In this document: piece after piece, positions 1 through 9,253 of the stretch
How the letters are laid out: every line of letters begins with the position of its first letter
Numbering within the stretch: position 1 is the first letter of the stretch
Assembly (NCBI RefSeq): GCF_002564045.1
Contig: NZ_PDJK01000001.1
Coordinates: 992,001 to 1,056,000, forward strand
Source: Amycolatopsis sulphurea
GTDB lineage: Bacteria; Actinomycetota; Actinomycetes; Mycobacteriales; Pseudonocardiaceae
Direction: 5' to 3'
DNA: 64,000 nucleotides
The notes under the pieces: model-generated
Told to the model about the DNA's origin: nothing
The model's input: only the letters and a program-made list of their open reading frames with translations
Database searches by the model: none
Position numbers and translations under genes: made by a program

Positions 1-90
1 CTTACCGGTGCCGAAGATACTCTTGTCGATGGTGAAACTGGGAGGTTTGGCCCCCAGCTTTTCTTCGAGCTGCCGTACGGTCAGGGGCAC
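1..90 (-). CDS. N-terminus of an unidentified protein, gene runs off the left edge
   Basis: A GTG codon at 90-88 opens a frame that stays open for all 30 codons to the window edge (VPLTVRQLEEKLGA...). The stop of the upstream DUF4157 gene ends at 92, so the two would be one transcription unit with 1 bp between them. The visible peptide is hydrophilic and I do not recognise it. Its position directly after a DUF4157 gene suggests an accessory or partner protein, but this is inference only. A GTG two codons upstream in another frame is a weaker alternative. Confidence 0.4.
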   Translation of the reverse strand, partial: MPLTVRQLEEKLGAKPPSFTIDKSIFGTGK

Positions 91-91
91 G

Positions 92-1411
92 TCACACCTC
101 ACTTGACACGATCAGCTCAGACCTGAGTTTCTTTGTTTCCCGTTTAATTGTATCTTCCGTCACGGGAGGTTTTCTTATGTTCTCTGGCAGACGTTCCCGC
201 TCCTCAGGTTTAATGGGTTCTATGGTTACAGTGATCGACTTTTTGCCATAGTCTTTCTTGTATCTGCCGCGAAACGTACACTTCTCGTTCTCTGGTGGCA
301 TTTCTCCTGACTTGTCGACTTCGTAGATGTCCAGAATTCCCTCGGTTCCTTCTCCCAGCTTTGCATCGACGGTGCCGGCGGACGTCTCCAGAGTGAGACG
401 ATCTCGTCCGTCCATCGCGATGACGGCAGCGGCATGATATGGGGATTCTCCCCCTTTAGGCAGGGCAAGCCGAACTATGAGGAAGGCCTGACCGGGCCTC
501 GGTGCTTCCGTGTAGTCGGTTTTCCCGGGTTTCTTCTTGCGAGCATCCCGGTACTCTTCGGCGAACTTCTTGTTTTCCTTGTTGGAGGCGCCGATATAGC
601 GAAGCGTTTCGTAGGTGCCCCATGTAATCTTGCTGGCTATATGGCCTTTGTGCTTAATCGGGGAGCTTTTGTCGTCTATGTGCGGAAGTAGCGGCTTTTT
701 GTACATGACTTCCTCTGCCGAGTTGAGGCAATCGGCAAGAAATAGCTGTTGCCTTTGGCAGCTCCGGTAGTCCCCCTTCAATTCCTTGGGGAAATCTCCG
801 GGGCGTTGCACTTTTACTGTGGTGAAGTAGCGAGGATTCCTCGAGCCTTTGCGTACCCAGAGAATGCCGGTTACCTCCTCGCCCGAATCCTTGAGAAAAA
901 CATATTTCGCGGAGTCGGAAATACACCATATTTTACCTCCGGTCCCCTTTACCTCTCGGTAGCACTGCACGATCGACGGAGCACCCGAGGTGCACCCGTG
1001 TGCGTGCCAACTCGAGCGTTCGCCCCTCAGTGGCAACGAGTTACCGTCGGCGAACGCGGTGGCATTGATCTCGGCCTGGCGCTCCAAGTCGGCTGGCCTG
1101 CCGGTTGCGGCGCTGCCGTTTCGCTGCTGGAGGACGTGGGTCAGCTCGTGCACCAGCAGCCGTTTTCCGGCTACAGACGAGGGGATGTAGCCGCCATCGC
1201 GAAAGACGATGTCCTGGCCGACGGTGTAAGCCACGGCGTTGAGCGCGACTGCCGAGTCGTGAGCCGCGGCGCCGGTGTGGATCCGCACCTCGGCGAGGTC
1301 CGTGCCGAGACGCCGCTCCAGTTCCGCTCGGATGTCCCAGTCCAGCGGTACGCCAGTCGACCGGCGGACAACCTCGTCGGCCAGCCGAAGTTGCCAGGCG
1401 TCCTGATGCAT
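92..1411 (-). CDS. DUF4157 (eCIS-core-type) putative metalloprotease with a C-terminal toxin-like domain
   Basis: 439 aa. Residues about 25-120 form a DUF4157 domain: an alpha-helical head, then LLVHELTHVLQQ with the zinc motif HELTH at 88-92 and a likely third ligand in ERQAE (110-114). DUF4157 proteins are known as cargo or accessories of extracellular contractile injection systems and as heads of polymorphic toxins. The remaining 300 residues are lysine-rich and unlike the head. C228 (LADCLNSAEEVM) and H326 (PYHAAAVIAMDG), with an acidic residue soon after, are spaced as in papain-like or NlpC/P60-like folds; that assignment is inference. The 3' two thirds of the gene is visibly less GC-rich than the DUF4157 part and than the rest of the window, suggesting a fused, transferred effector tail. 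No signal peptide is seen. The ATG at 1411 is preceded by a GAAGGG-like ribosome site. Confidence 0.75.
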   Translation of the reverse strand: MHQDAWQLRLADEVVRRSTGVPLDWDIRAELERRLGTDLAEVRIHTGAAAHDSAVALNAVAYTVGQDIVFRDGGYIPSSVAGKRLLVHELTHVLQQRNGSAATGRPADLERQAEINATAFADGNSLPLRGERSSWHAHGCTSGAPSIVQCYREVKGTGGKIWCISDSAKYVFLKDSGEEVTGILWVRKGSRNPRYFTTVKVQRPGDFPKELKGDYRSCQRQQLFLADCLNSAEEVMYKKPLLPHIDDKSSPIKHKGHIASKITWGTYETLRYIGASNKENKKFAEEYRDARKKKPGKTDYTEAPRPGQAFLIVRLALPKGGESPYHAAAVIAMDGRDRLTLETSAGTVDAKLGEGTEGILDIYEVDKSGEMPPENEKCTFRGRYKKDYGKKSITVTIEPIKPEERERLPENIRKPPVTEDTIKRETKKLRSELIVSSEV

Positions 1412-1731
1412 GCGTCAGTGACCCTTCTGTCGTTTTCGAGAACTCCACACGCGTCGAATCGGATGTTCGTCAAGGACGAACTACCGAAAATAGTCTGGAG
1501 CGGCAGGTCATAATCGTCAATCCGCCGACAGGTTGTCTTCCTTGCCCCCCACTGAGGCGTTCCGAGTACGGGTTCGTGACGCTGTGTGATCTTGGGAAGC
1601 GTGGCGTGGCAGGCCGCATGAGAGCGCGGGACCTCTGCTGCGAAGTGGTCCTCCTGCAGATCAACTTCACAGGGATCCCCGCGCCGCTATGAGCGTCACA
1701 TACACAGCAGTTCTGGGCGGGTCCAAGGACA
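1412..1731. other. Intergenic region, no gene seen
   Basis: 320 bp between two divergent units. Short open frames here have no recognisable protein and no convincing ribosome site. It must hold the promoter of the leftward DUF4157 gene. The expected 5' part of the AtuA-like gene is not found here in any frame, so a rearrangement junction is likely between about 1740 and 1840. Confidence 0.5.
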
Positions 1732-2973
1732 GTGAGTGCTATTCACGCTAGTTACGAACCGAAGTCGGTAGAATTCGAGCGACGTTGTGATGCGAATGAT
1801 GATGGAGAGTTCGGAAAGACGTCCTCGATATCCGGTGGAAGCTCTGGCGGCGCGGGCCGAGACCACGGCGTCGACCGGCTCGGGGAGATGGTCGAGGAAT
1901 ACGCGGCCCGGCACGGCCAGTCGTTGAAAGTGGTCAAGGTCTATGCCGAGGTCGATCCGGCTTGGGTGCAAGCCAAGCTCGACCAAGGACGAGTGCACGC
2001 GCTCCATCCTCGGCTGCCCTACGATGCCGACACGCCCGCGCGCAGCTTGCGCATCGTCGCGATGATGGGTGTCGAGGCCTTTCAGCACGCTCTCGACCTT
2101 GGTGCCGACGTGGTCCTCGCCGGGCGTGCCAGCGACGCGGCCATCTTCGCCTCGATCCCGATTTCTCGCGGCTTTCCGGAAGCTTCCTCCTGGCATGCCG
2201 GCAAGACCGCGGACTGCGGCGCGGTCGCCGCGACGCCACCCAAGCTTGACTGTGTTCACGTGCGCGTCGATGAGTCGGGTTTCGAGATCGAGCCGATGGC
2301 CGAGCGGCTTCGTTGCACACCGGAGAGCGTGGCATCGCAGCAGCTTTACGAAAGCGCCGATCCGTTCCATCTTGCGCAGCCGTCCGGAATGCTTGACACG
2401 ACGGACGCACAGTACGTAGCGGTTTCCGACCGTGCGGTCCGAGGGTCGGGTGCCAGCTGGACTCCCAGCGAGCAGCACACGGTCAAAATCGAGGGCGTCG
2501 AATTTATCGGTCACCGCAAGGGTTTCGTGCAATCTATTCGAGACCCTGCGATCGTCGAGCATTTCGACGAGTGGTTCGAAGACGCGATGGCGGTCGCGTT
2601 CGACCGCATCCGCCAGGAGCAGGGGGAGTCAGTACTCGACCAGTGCCATGTCCGGGTCCACCCGTACGGCGTGTCGGGAACGATGGGAGGCTGGGAGTTC
2701 GCTCCGCCGACGGCGGGGACCGAGGTCGCCCTGCTGGCCGAGGTGACGGCACCGGATGCCGAGCTGGCCGGCACCGTCGCGAATATCCTTTGGTACAACC
2801 TGCTGCACCATCCGACCAAGTACGCGATGGGCTACGTGACGCTGGGCGTCCCCTATCAGCGGCCGATCATGGACCACGGCCCGGTGTACGCCTTCAATAC
2901 CAACCACATCGTCGAAGTCGACGATCCCCTGGAGCCGTTCAGGTTCATCGTCGAGGAGGTGAGCGGGCGATGA
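1732..2973 (+). pseudogene. AtuA-like protein (DUF1446), N-terminus missing
   Basis: The open frame gives 413 aa from GTG 1732. From about residue 35 (SSGGAGRDHGVD...) onward it follows the acyclic-terpene-utilisation AtuA-like / DUF1446 family that is encoded beside hydantoinase/oxoprolinase genes (MMGVEAFQHALDLGADVVLAGRASD; later CHVRVHPYGVSGTMGGWEF). Family members normally begin with a further 80 or so residues before the GSAGGAG segment. These are absent and replaced by about 34 unrelated residues of polar composition. I read this as a 5' deletion or rearrangement. The 3' end is intact and its TGA overlaps the next ATG (ATGA), so the operon structure downstream is original. The chemical role of this subfamily is not established. 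Confidence 0.7.
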
Positions 2974-3287
2974 TCTTGCGCGACCTTGCCACGTTCGTCC
3001 GAAGCAAGACAGCCGGTCCCTTCATGGTCACGTTCGATATCGTGTTCTCCGAGCGGGAAGAGCTCGACCGTGCCTGGAATTCCGGTGCCTTCGTCGCGGA
3101 GCGGATCGCTCCCTTGTTTCCCGGCACGGAGCTGGACGACGTGATGATCTTTTACGTGCCCGCCGCCTCGGCGATCAAGGTCAGCCTTCCGCGCCGGGTC
3201 CATTCCGGAGCGGTCGGCGACACGGATGTTCTTGCCGGGCAGCAGTTCGCTCCTCTGCTCGGCCTCGAGATCGGCAAGGGGGCATGA
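2970..3287 (+). CDS. DUF4387 domain protein, partner of the AtuA-like gene
   Basis: 105 aa. The sequence (MILRDLATFVRSKTAGPF then FDIVFSEREELDRA) matches the small DUF4387 proteins that regularly follow AtuA-like genes and sometimes occur fused to their C-terminus. It probably acts as a subunit or accessory of that protein in acyl or terpenoid-acid catabolism; the exact reaction is unknown. The ATG at 2970 overlaps the upstream stop by ATGA. Its own TGA (3285-3287) overlaps the HyuA start at 3284, showing tight translational coupling through the operon. The gene itself appears intact. Confidence 0.75.
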   Translation: MILRDLATFVRSKTAGPFMVTFDIVFSEREELDRAWNSGAFVAERIAPLFPGTELDDVMIFYVPAASAIKVSLPRRVHSGAVGDTDVLAGQQFAPLLGLEIGKGA

Positions 3288-5379
3288 TCGCGATGGAAAC
3301 TGCTTCCCTGGGTCAGCGACCCGAGCTGACCGTCGCGTTCGACATCGGCGGAACTTTCACCGACGTCATCTTTGTCGCGCCTGATGGCCGCGTCTTCACG
3401 CGCAAGCTGCTGTCCCACCTCGGGACCATCGGGTCGCGCATCTCAGAACTCGCGGCCGAGATCGACGGCGAAGCTCGCCGATCTTTCCGGCACGCCACGA
3501 CGACGTGTTCGAACGCGCTGCTCGAGAACAAGGTCGCCAGTACCGGAATGCTGACAACGAAGGGATTTCGCGACGTATTGGAGATGCGGAGCCAGCGGCG
3601 CCCGAGCATCCACGACGTCGGATGGGAGCGACCGGCCCCGCTGATTCCCCGTCGTCTGGTACACGAACTCGCCGAACGCGTTCTCGCGGACGGCACCGTC
3701 GAGAGCCCGGTCGACGACGACGAGATCAGGGGCTTGCTGAAGGGCCCGCTCGCAGAGGTCGAAGCGATCGCCGTCTGCCTCATCAATTCGCCCGCGAACC
3801 CGGAGCATGAGCGGCGCGTCGCCGCGCTCATCGAACGCGAACGCCCTGACCTGCGGTTCAGCGTCTCCGGGATCGAGTTTCCTGAGGTCGGCGAGTACGA
3901 GCGGATGAGCACGACGGCGGTCAACGCGTCGTTGATGCCGGTGGTCGACCGGTATCTCACCCGCCTCGAGGGGCAGATCGGCGCCAGCGGGTCGGGACTG
4001 AGGATCATGCAGTCGCAAGGCGGGCTGATGGACTCTCAGGTGGCTCGCACGCAACCGGTCCAGATGATCGAGTCCGGACCCGCGGCGGGAGTGCTCGCCG
4101 CTGCTCGGATCGCGGCGAACAGCGACCTGGGCCGAGTGCTCGCGTTCGACATGGGCGGCACGACGGCGAAGGCATCGGCCATTCTCGACGCCCGCCCGAT
4201 GGAGCGCCCTCAGGTCGAGGTCGGAGCCGGCGCGAGCCTGGGCAGCCGGTTCTTCGGCGGCGCTGGTCATGTCGTGCGGACGCCTTCCGTAGACCTGGTC
4301 GAGGTCGGCGCGGGCGGCGGAAGCATCGCCTGGATCGACTCTGCCGGAGCGCTGCGTGTCGGTCCCGAGGGCGCCGGGGCGGAGCCCGGACCGGCCTGCT
4401 ACGGGAACGGCGGCACGCAGCCGACGGTGACCGACGCGAACGTCGTACTCGGCTATTTGAGCGCTAGCGCGATCGCCGACGGCAGCGTTCCCATGAACCG
4501 CGAGCTCGCGGAGCGGGCGATCGAGTCTGTCGCGACCCCCCTGGGCCTGTCGGTGACGGAGGCGGCGCATGGCATCGTGCAGATCGCCAACACGACGATG
4601 ATCCGCGCGCTCCGGGCGGTGTCGGTGGAGAAAGGCCAGGACCCGCGCGGCTTCACGATGGTCGCGTACGGGGGAGCCGGACCGGTCCACGCGGTCCAAT
4701 TGGCCGAGGAACTCGGTGTGCGTACGGTCTACATCCCGCCGTTCCCGGGGATCTTCAGCGCTGTCGGACTGCTGCTCGCCGAGTATCGGCACGATGCCGT
4801 GATGAGTCTCGCGGCACCGGTCGACACCCTTGAGCCCGAGACGTTCGCGGAGAGGTTCGTCAAGCTGCAGAAGCGACTCAGCGAAATCCTCGAGGCTGAG
4901 GGAGTCGATCCGGCGGACGCGGAATTCGACCGGCACGTCGATCTGAAATACCGCGACAGCGAGGAGCGCCTCGCCGTCGCCTGCCCTCCGCCCGACGACC
5001 GGCTCGGCACGATGCTGACGGAGACCTTCTCAGACGCGTATCTCGCCAAGTTCCACTACGTCCCCGATGCCCCGCTGGACGTCGTCGGCCTGCGAATGCG
5101 TGCGACTGCGGCTGTCGGCCGCGGCGGGTCGGAAATTCTGAGCAGCAGTACGAGAGCACGTCCGACCGCAAGAGGCGCCGGACTCGTGCGCGCGCGTACT
5201 TCAGACCGGAGCAAGGCTTCGTCGAGGTCGACGTTCTGACCAGGAACGACCTCACCACTGCCGCCAGAAGCGGGCCGCTCCTCCTCAACGAGCCGGACAC
5301 GACCGTCGTCGTGCTGCCCTCCTGGAGCGCACGCACGGACAAGCACGGAAACATCGTCCTTGAACGGGAAAACTCATGA
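3284..5379 (+). pseudogene. hyuA: Hydantoinase/oxoprolinase subunit A, frameshifted near the 3' end
   Basis: The first frame runs 3284-5239 and carries the N-terminal motif AFDIGGTFTDVIFV, the central AFDMGGTTAKAS segment and VAYGGAGPVHA of HyuA-type ATP-dependent hydantoinases/oxoprolinases. Near 5120-5131 the homology leaves this frame, which then ends in 30-odd nonsense residues. The other frame continues the expected tail (GNSEQQYESTSDRKRR, then RAYFRPEQGFVEVDVLTRND, and near the end DKHGNIVLERENS) to a TGA at 5377-5379. That TGA overlaps the HyuB ATG at 5376 exactly as the other junctions in this operon overlap. A one-base loss (or two-base gain) therefore separates the last 80 or so residues. 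It is either a real mutation or a sequencing error. Confidence 0.8.
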
Positions 5380-7145
5380 GCACGACGAGCCAGGCTCGAA
5401 CGCCTGCGAAATTCGACCCGGTTCTCAACGAGATCGTCGCCAACGAACTCGGAGCCTTGAGCGAAGAGATGGCGATCGTGATCTCGAAGGCGGGACGATC
5501 GCCCATGCTGAAGGCAGGTGAATTCGCCACCGCGCTCTGCGACAAAAGCGGCCGCATCATGGCCGAAGGCTTCGCCGCCCCGTTGCAGCTCTCCGGCTTC
5601 GAGACGCTCTGCGCAGAAGTCACGGCACGGTACAGCGTAGATCTCGACCCTGGGGACGTGTTCGTCTCGAACGACCCGTACGGGGGCATGACGCACCTTC
5701 CCGACGTCGGGGTCGTCATGCCAGTATTTTCCGTTGGTGCCCATGTCGGGTACGCCGTGTGCTACTCCCATCACTCCGATACCGGCGGCCGTGTCCCAGG
5801 AGGCATGAGCGAGCAATCGCGGTCGCTGTACGAAGAAGGTCTTCGCCTTCCTGTCGTCAAGGTGCACACCGCCGGGCGACGGAACGTCGCGCTCATCGAG
5901 ACGATCCGGGCCAATGTGCGCGCTTCCTCGGAATGGGTGAGCGACCTCGACGCCAAGATCGCCGGAGTGCAACGTGGTGCGCGCGGGCTGGCGGGCCTCG
6001 CCGAGAAGTATGGCGTCCCGCAGTTCGAAGCGCTCTGCGACGGGTTGATCGAGCACGCTGAGCGAGCGATGCGCAATGCGGTCGCCGAACTCGCTGACGG
6101 CGAGTACTTCGCCGACGCCGAAATGCCTTACGGCGGCGACATCGAGGGCAAAGACGGCGGAACAGTGCGGATCGCCCTGACATTGAGAGTCGCTGGCGAT
6201 TCACTGGAGTTCGACCTGACCGGCTCCTCGCCTCAGGTGGACGCCGGCATCAATACGCCCTCGGCGATGGTCCGGGCGGCGATGTGCGGCGGTCTCAAGG
6301 CACTGGTGGCACAAGGCGTCCCGGCGAACTCGGGCTTCTTCCGGCCGATCAAGGTCACTGTCCCGGAGGCGTCGGTCGTCAACCCGACCTTTCCCGCTCC
6401 GGTCAGCGCGCGTGCACCGATCTTCTTCAAGATCCTCGATCTCGTCATTCGCACTGTCGGGTCGGCGAAGAAGGGAACGATCGCGGTACCCGGGGTCGGC
6501 GGGGATGCGGTGCACCTGAGCGGGAAGGCGCAGGACGGCACCGAGTTCGCGCTCCTCGACCTCATGTTCGGCGGCTGGGGAGCCCGCTCCAACAGCGACG
6601 GTATCGATGGTGTCGCTCCGGTCTACATGGGCTCGTACGGCACCGCCTCCATCGAACTGCTGGAGAACCAGTTCCCTCTCGTCATCGAGGAATTCCGCAT
6701 CGTCGAGGACAGCGAAGGAGCTGGCAAGTATCGCGGCGCGATGCAGATCTCCAGGGCGACGCGGTTGCTCGCCGATGCAGAGGTGATGGTGCGTTCGGTG
6801 AACCTAGACGGATCGCCCGGCATGAAGGGAGGCCTCCCTGGGCCGCCTCCGAGCACGAAACTCATCAGGGCCGACGGAACCGAGGTGAGCCTCGGCCAGC
6901 GTTCGCATGTGCACCTGACCGGGCGGCCTGGCGACCGGATCCTTCACCGTACGGCTGGCGCGGGCGGATACGGTTCGCCATGGGAACGTGACCCCGAGAT
7001 GGTCCGGGCCGATGCGGTCGAGGGCAAGGTCAGCGTCCAGCACGCCTTGGAGACCTACGCTGTGGTCTTGCGCGGGGACGACCTCGATGTCGACGAAGTC
7101 CGGACAGCCAGTTTGCGTGCCGAGAAGACGGCCGCCCGCGGTTAG
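5376..7145 (+). CDS. hyuB: Hydantoinase/oxoprolinase subunit B
   Basis: 589 aa, a normal length for HyuB. It opens with the typical FDPVLNEIVANELGALSEEM segment and contains GDVFVSNDPYGGMTHLPD and the C-terminal PGMKGG / RTAGAGGYGSPWERDP motifs of the family. HyuA and HyuB together carry out ATP-dependent opening of a cyclic amide or carboxylation-type reactions; the substrate here cannot be told from sequence. It is the fourth gene of the operon and overlaps HyuA by ATGA. It looks intact, but its partners are damaged, so the operon is probably not functional as a unit. Confidence 0.88.
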   Translation: MSTTSQARTPAKFDPVLNEIVANELGALSEEMAIVISKAGRSPMLKAGEFATALCDKSGRIMAEGFAAPLQLSGFETLCAEVTARYSVDLDPGDVFVSNDPYGGMTHLPDVGVVMPVFSVGAHVGYAVCYSHHSDTGGRVPGGMSEQSRSLYEEGLRLPVVKVHTAGRRNVALIETIRANVRASSEWVSDLDAKIAGVQRGARGLAGLAEKYGVPQFEALCDGLIEHAERAMRNAVAELADGEYFADAEMPYGGDIEGKDGGTVRIALTLRVAGDSLEFDLTGSSPQVDAGINTPSAMVRAAMCGGLKALVAQGVPANSGFFRPIKVTVPEASVVNPTFPAPVSARAPIFFKILDLVIRTVGSAKKGTIAVPGVGGDAVHLSGKAQDGTEFALLDLMFGGWGARSNSDGIDGVAPVYMGSYGTASIELLENQFPLVIEEFRIVEDSEGAGKYRGAMQISRATRLLADAEVMVRSVNLDGSPGMKGGLPGPPPSTKLIRADGTEVSLGQRSHVHLTGRPGDRILHRTAGAGGYGSPWERDPEMVRADAVEGKVSVQHALETYAVVLRGDDLDVDEVRTASLRAEKTAARG

Positions 7146-7267
7146 GTGCGGCATCTGAGGTTTCGGCGGCCCGGACACGGTCGGACGAACCAGGGTGGCC
7201 AGCTTTGCCACGCGGCGACCCTCCCAGAAGCACCCCACACCTTGATGCAATTCAAAGGAGAATTGAC

Positions 7268-8473
7268 ATGGAAGGTTCTTTCTTGTCGGAGCGGAGTGCC
7301 GTGTCGGGCGCGCCGGCACCGAAGATGTCGAAAACACTGCTCTCCACCACCATGGTGGGAAGTGTTATCGAATGGTACGACTGGGCGGTCTTTTCCAGTG
7401 CCGCGGCACTTATCCTGAATCAGCTGTTTTTTCCGAAGTTGTCCCCGACGGTCGGAGTCTTGGCCTCGCTGGCCACCTTCGCGGTCGGCCTTGTCGCCCG
7501 CCCCGTCGGCGGTTTGATCCTGGGACACCTCGGGGACAAATACGGCCGCCGCCCGGTCCTGGTCGCGACATTTCTCATGATGGGTGTCGCGACCACGCTG
7601 ATCGGCTGCCTGCCCACCTACGAAACGATCGGCATCGCCGCGCCGATCCTGCTGGTCGTGCTGCGCCTGGCGCAAGGATTCGGTGCCGGCGCCGAGTATG
7701 CGGGCGCCACCTCGATGGTGGTGGAGGGCGCCCCGCCATCGCGCCGGGGTTATTACGCTTCGCTGCCGATGATGGGAATCGTCGGCGGCATCGGCCTCGC
7801 CGCGGCGGTAACCGCGGGGATGGCGTATCTGCCCAAGGACCAACTTGTTTCCTGGGGATGGCGAGTCCCGTTCCTGCTGAGCATCGTCATGGTCATCGTC
7901 GGCACCGTGGTGCGTATGAAGGTGCCGGAGACGACGGTCTTCGAAAAGGTCAAGGCGTCCAACCAGGTCGCGCGCCTGCCGCTGGGCGAAGTGCTCCGCC
8001 GTCAGCCTGGAAGGGCGCTCACGGCGATGGCGGCGAACGCGCCGCTCACCTTCAACATCTATGTCATCCAGGTGTTCGGATTGAGCTACGTCACCGGTCG
8101 CGGCGTTGCCAAGAACGTGCCTCTCGTGGGGTTGCTGCTGGGTTGCGTGCTTGGCGTGATCCTCTGCCCTGTCGCCGGCAAACTCGCCGATCGGTACGGC
8201 CGCAGGGGATCGTACGCCGCATTCTGCTTGTTCAACGGCATTTTCGCGGGACCGTTTTTCCTTTTGCTGAGCACCGGCGGCACGGTCTCGATCTGGGTTG
8301 CGATGGCGCTCGGGTTCGGCTTGGGCTGCATCACCATCAACGCGATATCCGCTTCTTTCATTCCCGAACTCTTCGATGCGCGATACCGCTTTACCGCGGT
8401 CGTCTTCACTCGCGAAGTAAGCCTGGAGGGTTATTCAGGCAGCCGCATAGAAGTGCAGAGCGATTACCGTTGA
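7268..8473 (+). pseudogene. MFS metabolite:H+ symporter, 3' end cut off by an IS
   Basis: Starts at ATG 7268 behind a good AAAGGAG (7254-7260). The protein has the metabolite:H+ symporter layout: SVIEWYDWAVFSSAAAL in the first membrane segment, the ARPVGGLILGHLGDKYGRRP loop, and about 10 hydrophobic segments. Native sequence ends around residue 386 (ELFDARYRF, VVFTREVS) at the IS boundary 8426. The last 16 codons to 8473 are IS sequence. Relatives continue for roughly another 40-100 residues, so the last one or two membrane segments are missing. It probably imported the substrate of the hyu operon. Confidence 0.8.
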
Positions 8474-9187
8474 TATGGTTTCCGCGAAGGTCTCAATGGG
8501 CCGTCGGTAGTCGGCGTGCAGGATCCTCCAGGTTTTGACGTTGGCGATGGTCTGTTCGATGACGTAGCGAATCTTGTTGATCTGGGTGTTGAATTCCTTC
8601 TCCCAGTCCAAGAGCTTGCGGTGCTTCGGCTTCTTGATCGGGGTGAGCATATAATTTCCCACGTATCCTTTGTCGCCCATCCAGTTGTCCGGATTCAGAG
8701 TCAGAAGCGCCCCGGATTCCTTCAGGCAGTACGTGTCGTGCCGGCGTCCTTCGATGGGATCGGAGATCCACGCGAGTCGTCCGTCAAGGGTGCAAGCGAT
8801 CTGTACGTTCATGCCGGTCGTCTTGTGCTTGCCGGAGTACAGCTCCGGGCGATCGGCCCATGACCAGCACGGCAGCAGGGTTCCGTCCACGATGTACTGC
8901 GTCTGGTCGTCCAATTCGTCCGCCGTCGGCACGAACTTCCTGAGAACACGTTCTATCAGCGGCGTCATTCCGGTGATCGCACGACTGATTGTCGGTTGAG
9001 ATACCTCGTACGCTTCCGCCAGTTCGGCCTGAACCCGATTGCATCGCATGTATGTCAGCGCGATCACCGCCGAGTTGAACAGGCCCAGAATCGGTGGCCA
9101 CCTACGCTGCTCAGCTGTGGTATCCATGTCGACCAACCCGCACAGGTCGGTGATCTGCTCGATGGTAAGTCCAGTGGTATGATACAT
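8435..9187 (-). CDS. IS5-family DDE transposase
   Basis: 250 aa. An N-terminal helix-turn-helix region (AYEVSQPTISRAITG, about residues 60-73) is followed by a DDE_Tnp_4-type catalytic core with D101 (YIVDGTLLP), D172 (NWMGDKGYVG) and E211 (IRYVIEQTIANVK). It catalyses cut-and-paste transposition of the surrounding element. The frame is complete and all three acidic residues are present, so the enzyme could be active. The stop codon lies 9 bp inside the left end of the element. Confidence 0.88.
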   Translation of the reverse strand: MYHTTGLTIEQITDLCGLVDMDTTAEQRRWPPILGLFNSAVIALTYMRCNRVQAELAEAYEVSQPTISRAITGMTPLIERVLRKFVPTADELDDQTQYIVDGTLLPCWSWADRPELYSGKHKTTGMNVQIACTLDGRLAWISDPIEGRRHDTYCLKESGALLTLNPDNWMGDKGYVGNYMLTPIKKPKHRKLLDWEKEFNTQINKIRYVIEQTIANVKTWRILHADYRRPIETFAETISTVIALHFYAAA

Positions 9188-9191
9188 GTTA

Positions 9192-9253
9192 GGCGGTCCG
9201 TTTTTGTGAGTACTGAGTGTGGAAACCCAATTCCCTCAATAAACGGTCCGCCG
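9192..9253. repeat. Imperfect inverted repeat upstream of the transposase, inside the IS
   Basis: GGCGGTCCGTTTTT at 9192-9205 faces AATAAACGGTCCGCC at 9239-9253, with 2 mismatches in the arm and a 33-nt loop. It lies between the right terminal repeat and the transposase start, so it could form a hairpin in transcripts entering from outside and shield the start from read-through. That role is inference. Confidence 0.45.

Noticed and set aside
749..1513. A 254-aa plus-strand frame over the DUF4157 gene
   Set aside because: It is antisense to a gene with a clear HELTH motif, and has no recognisable feature or ribosome site.
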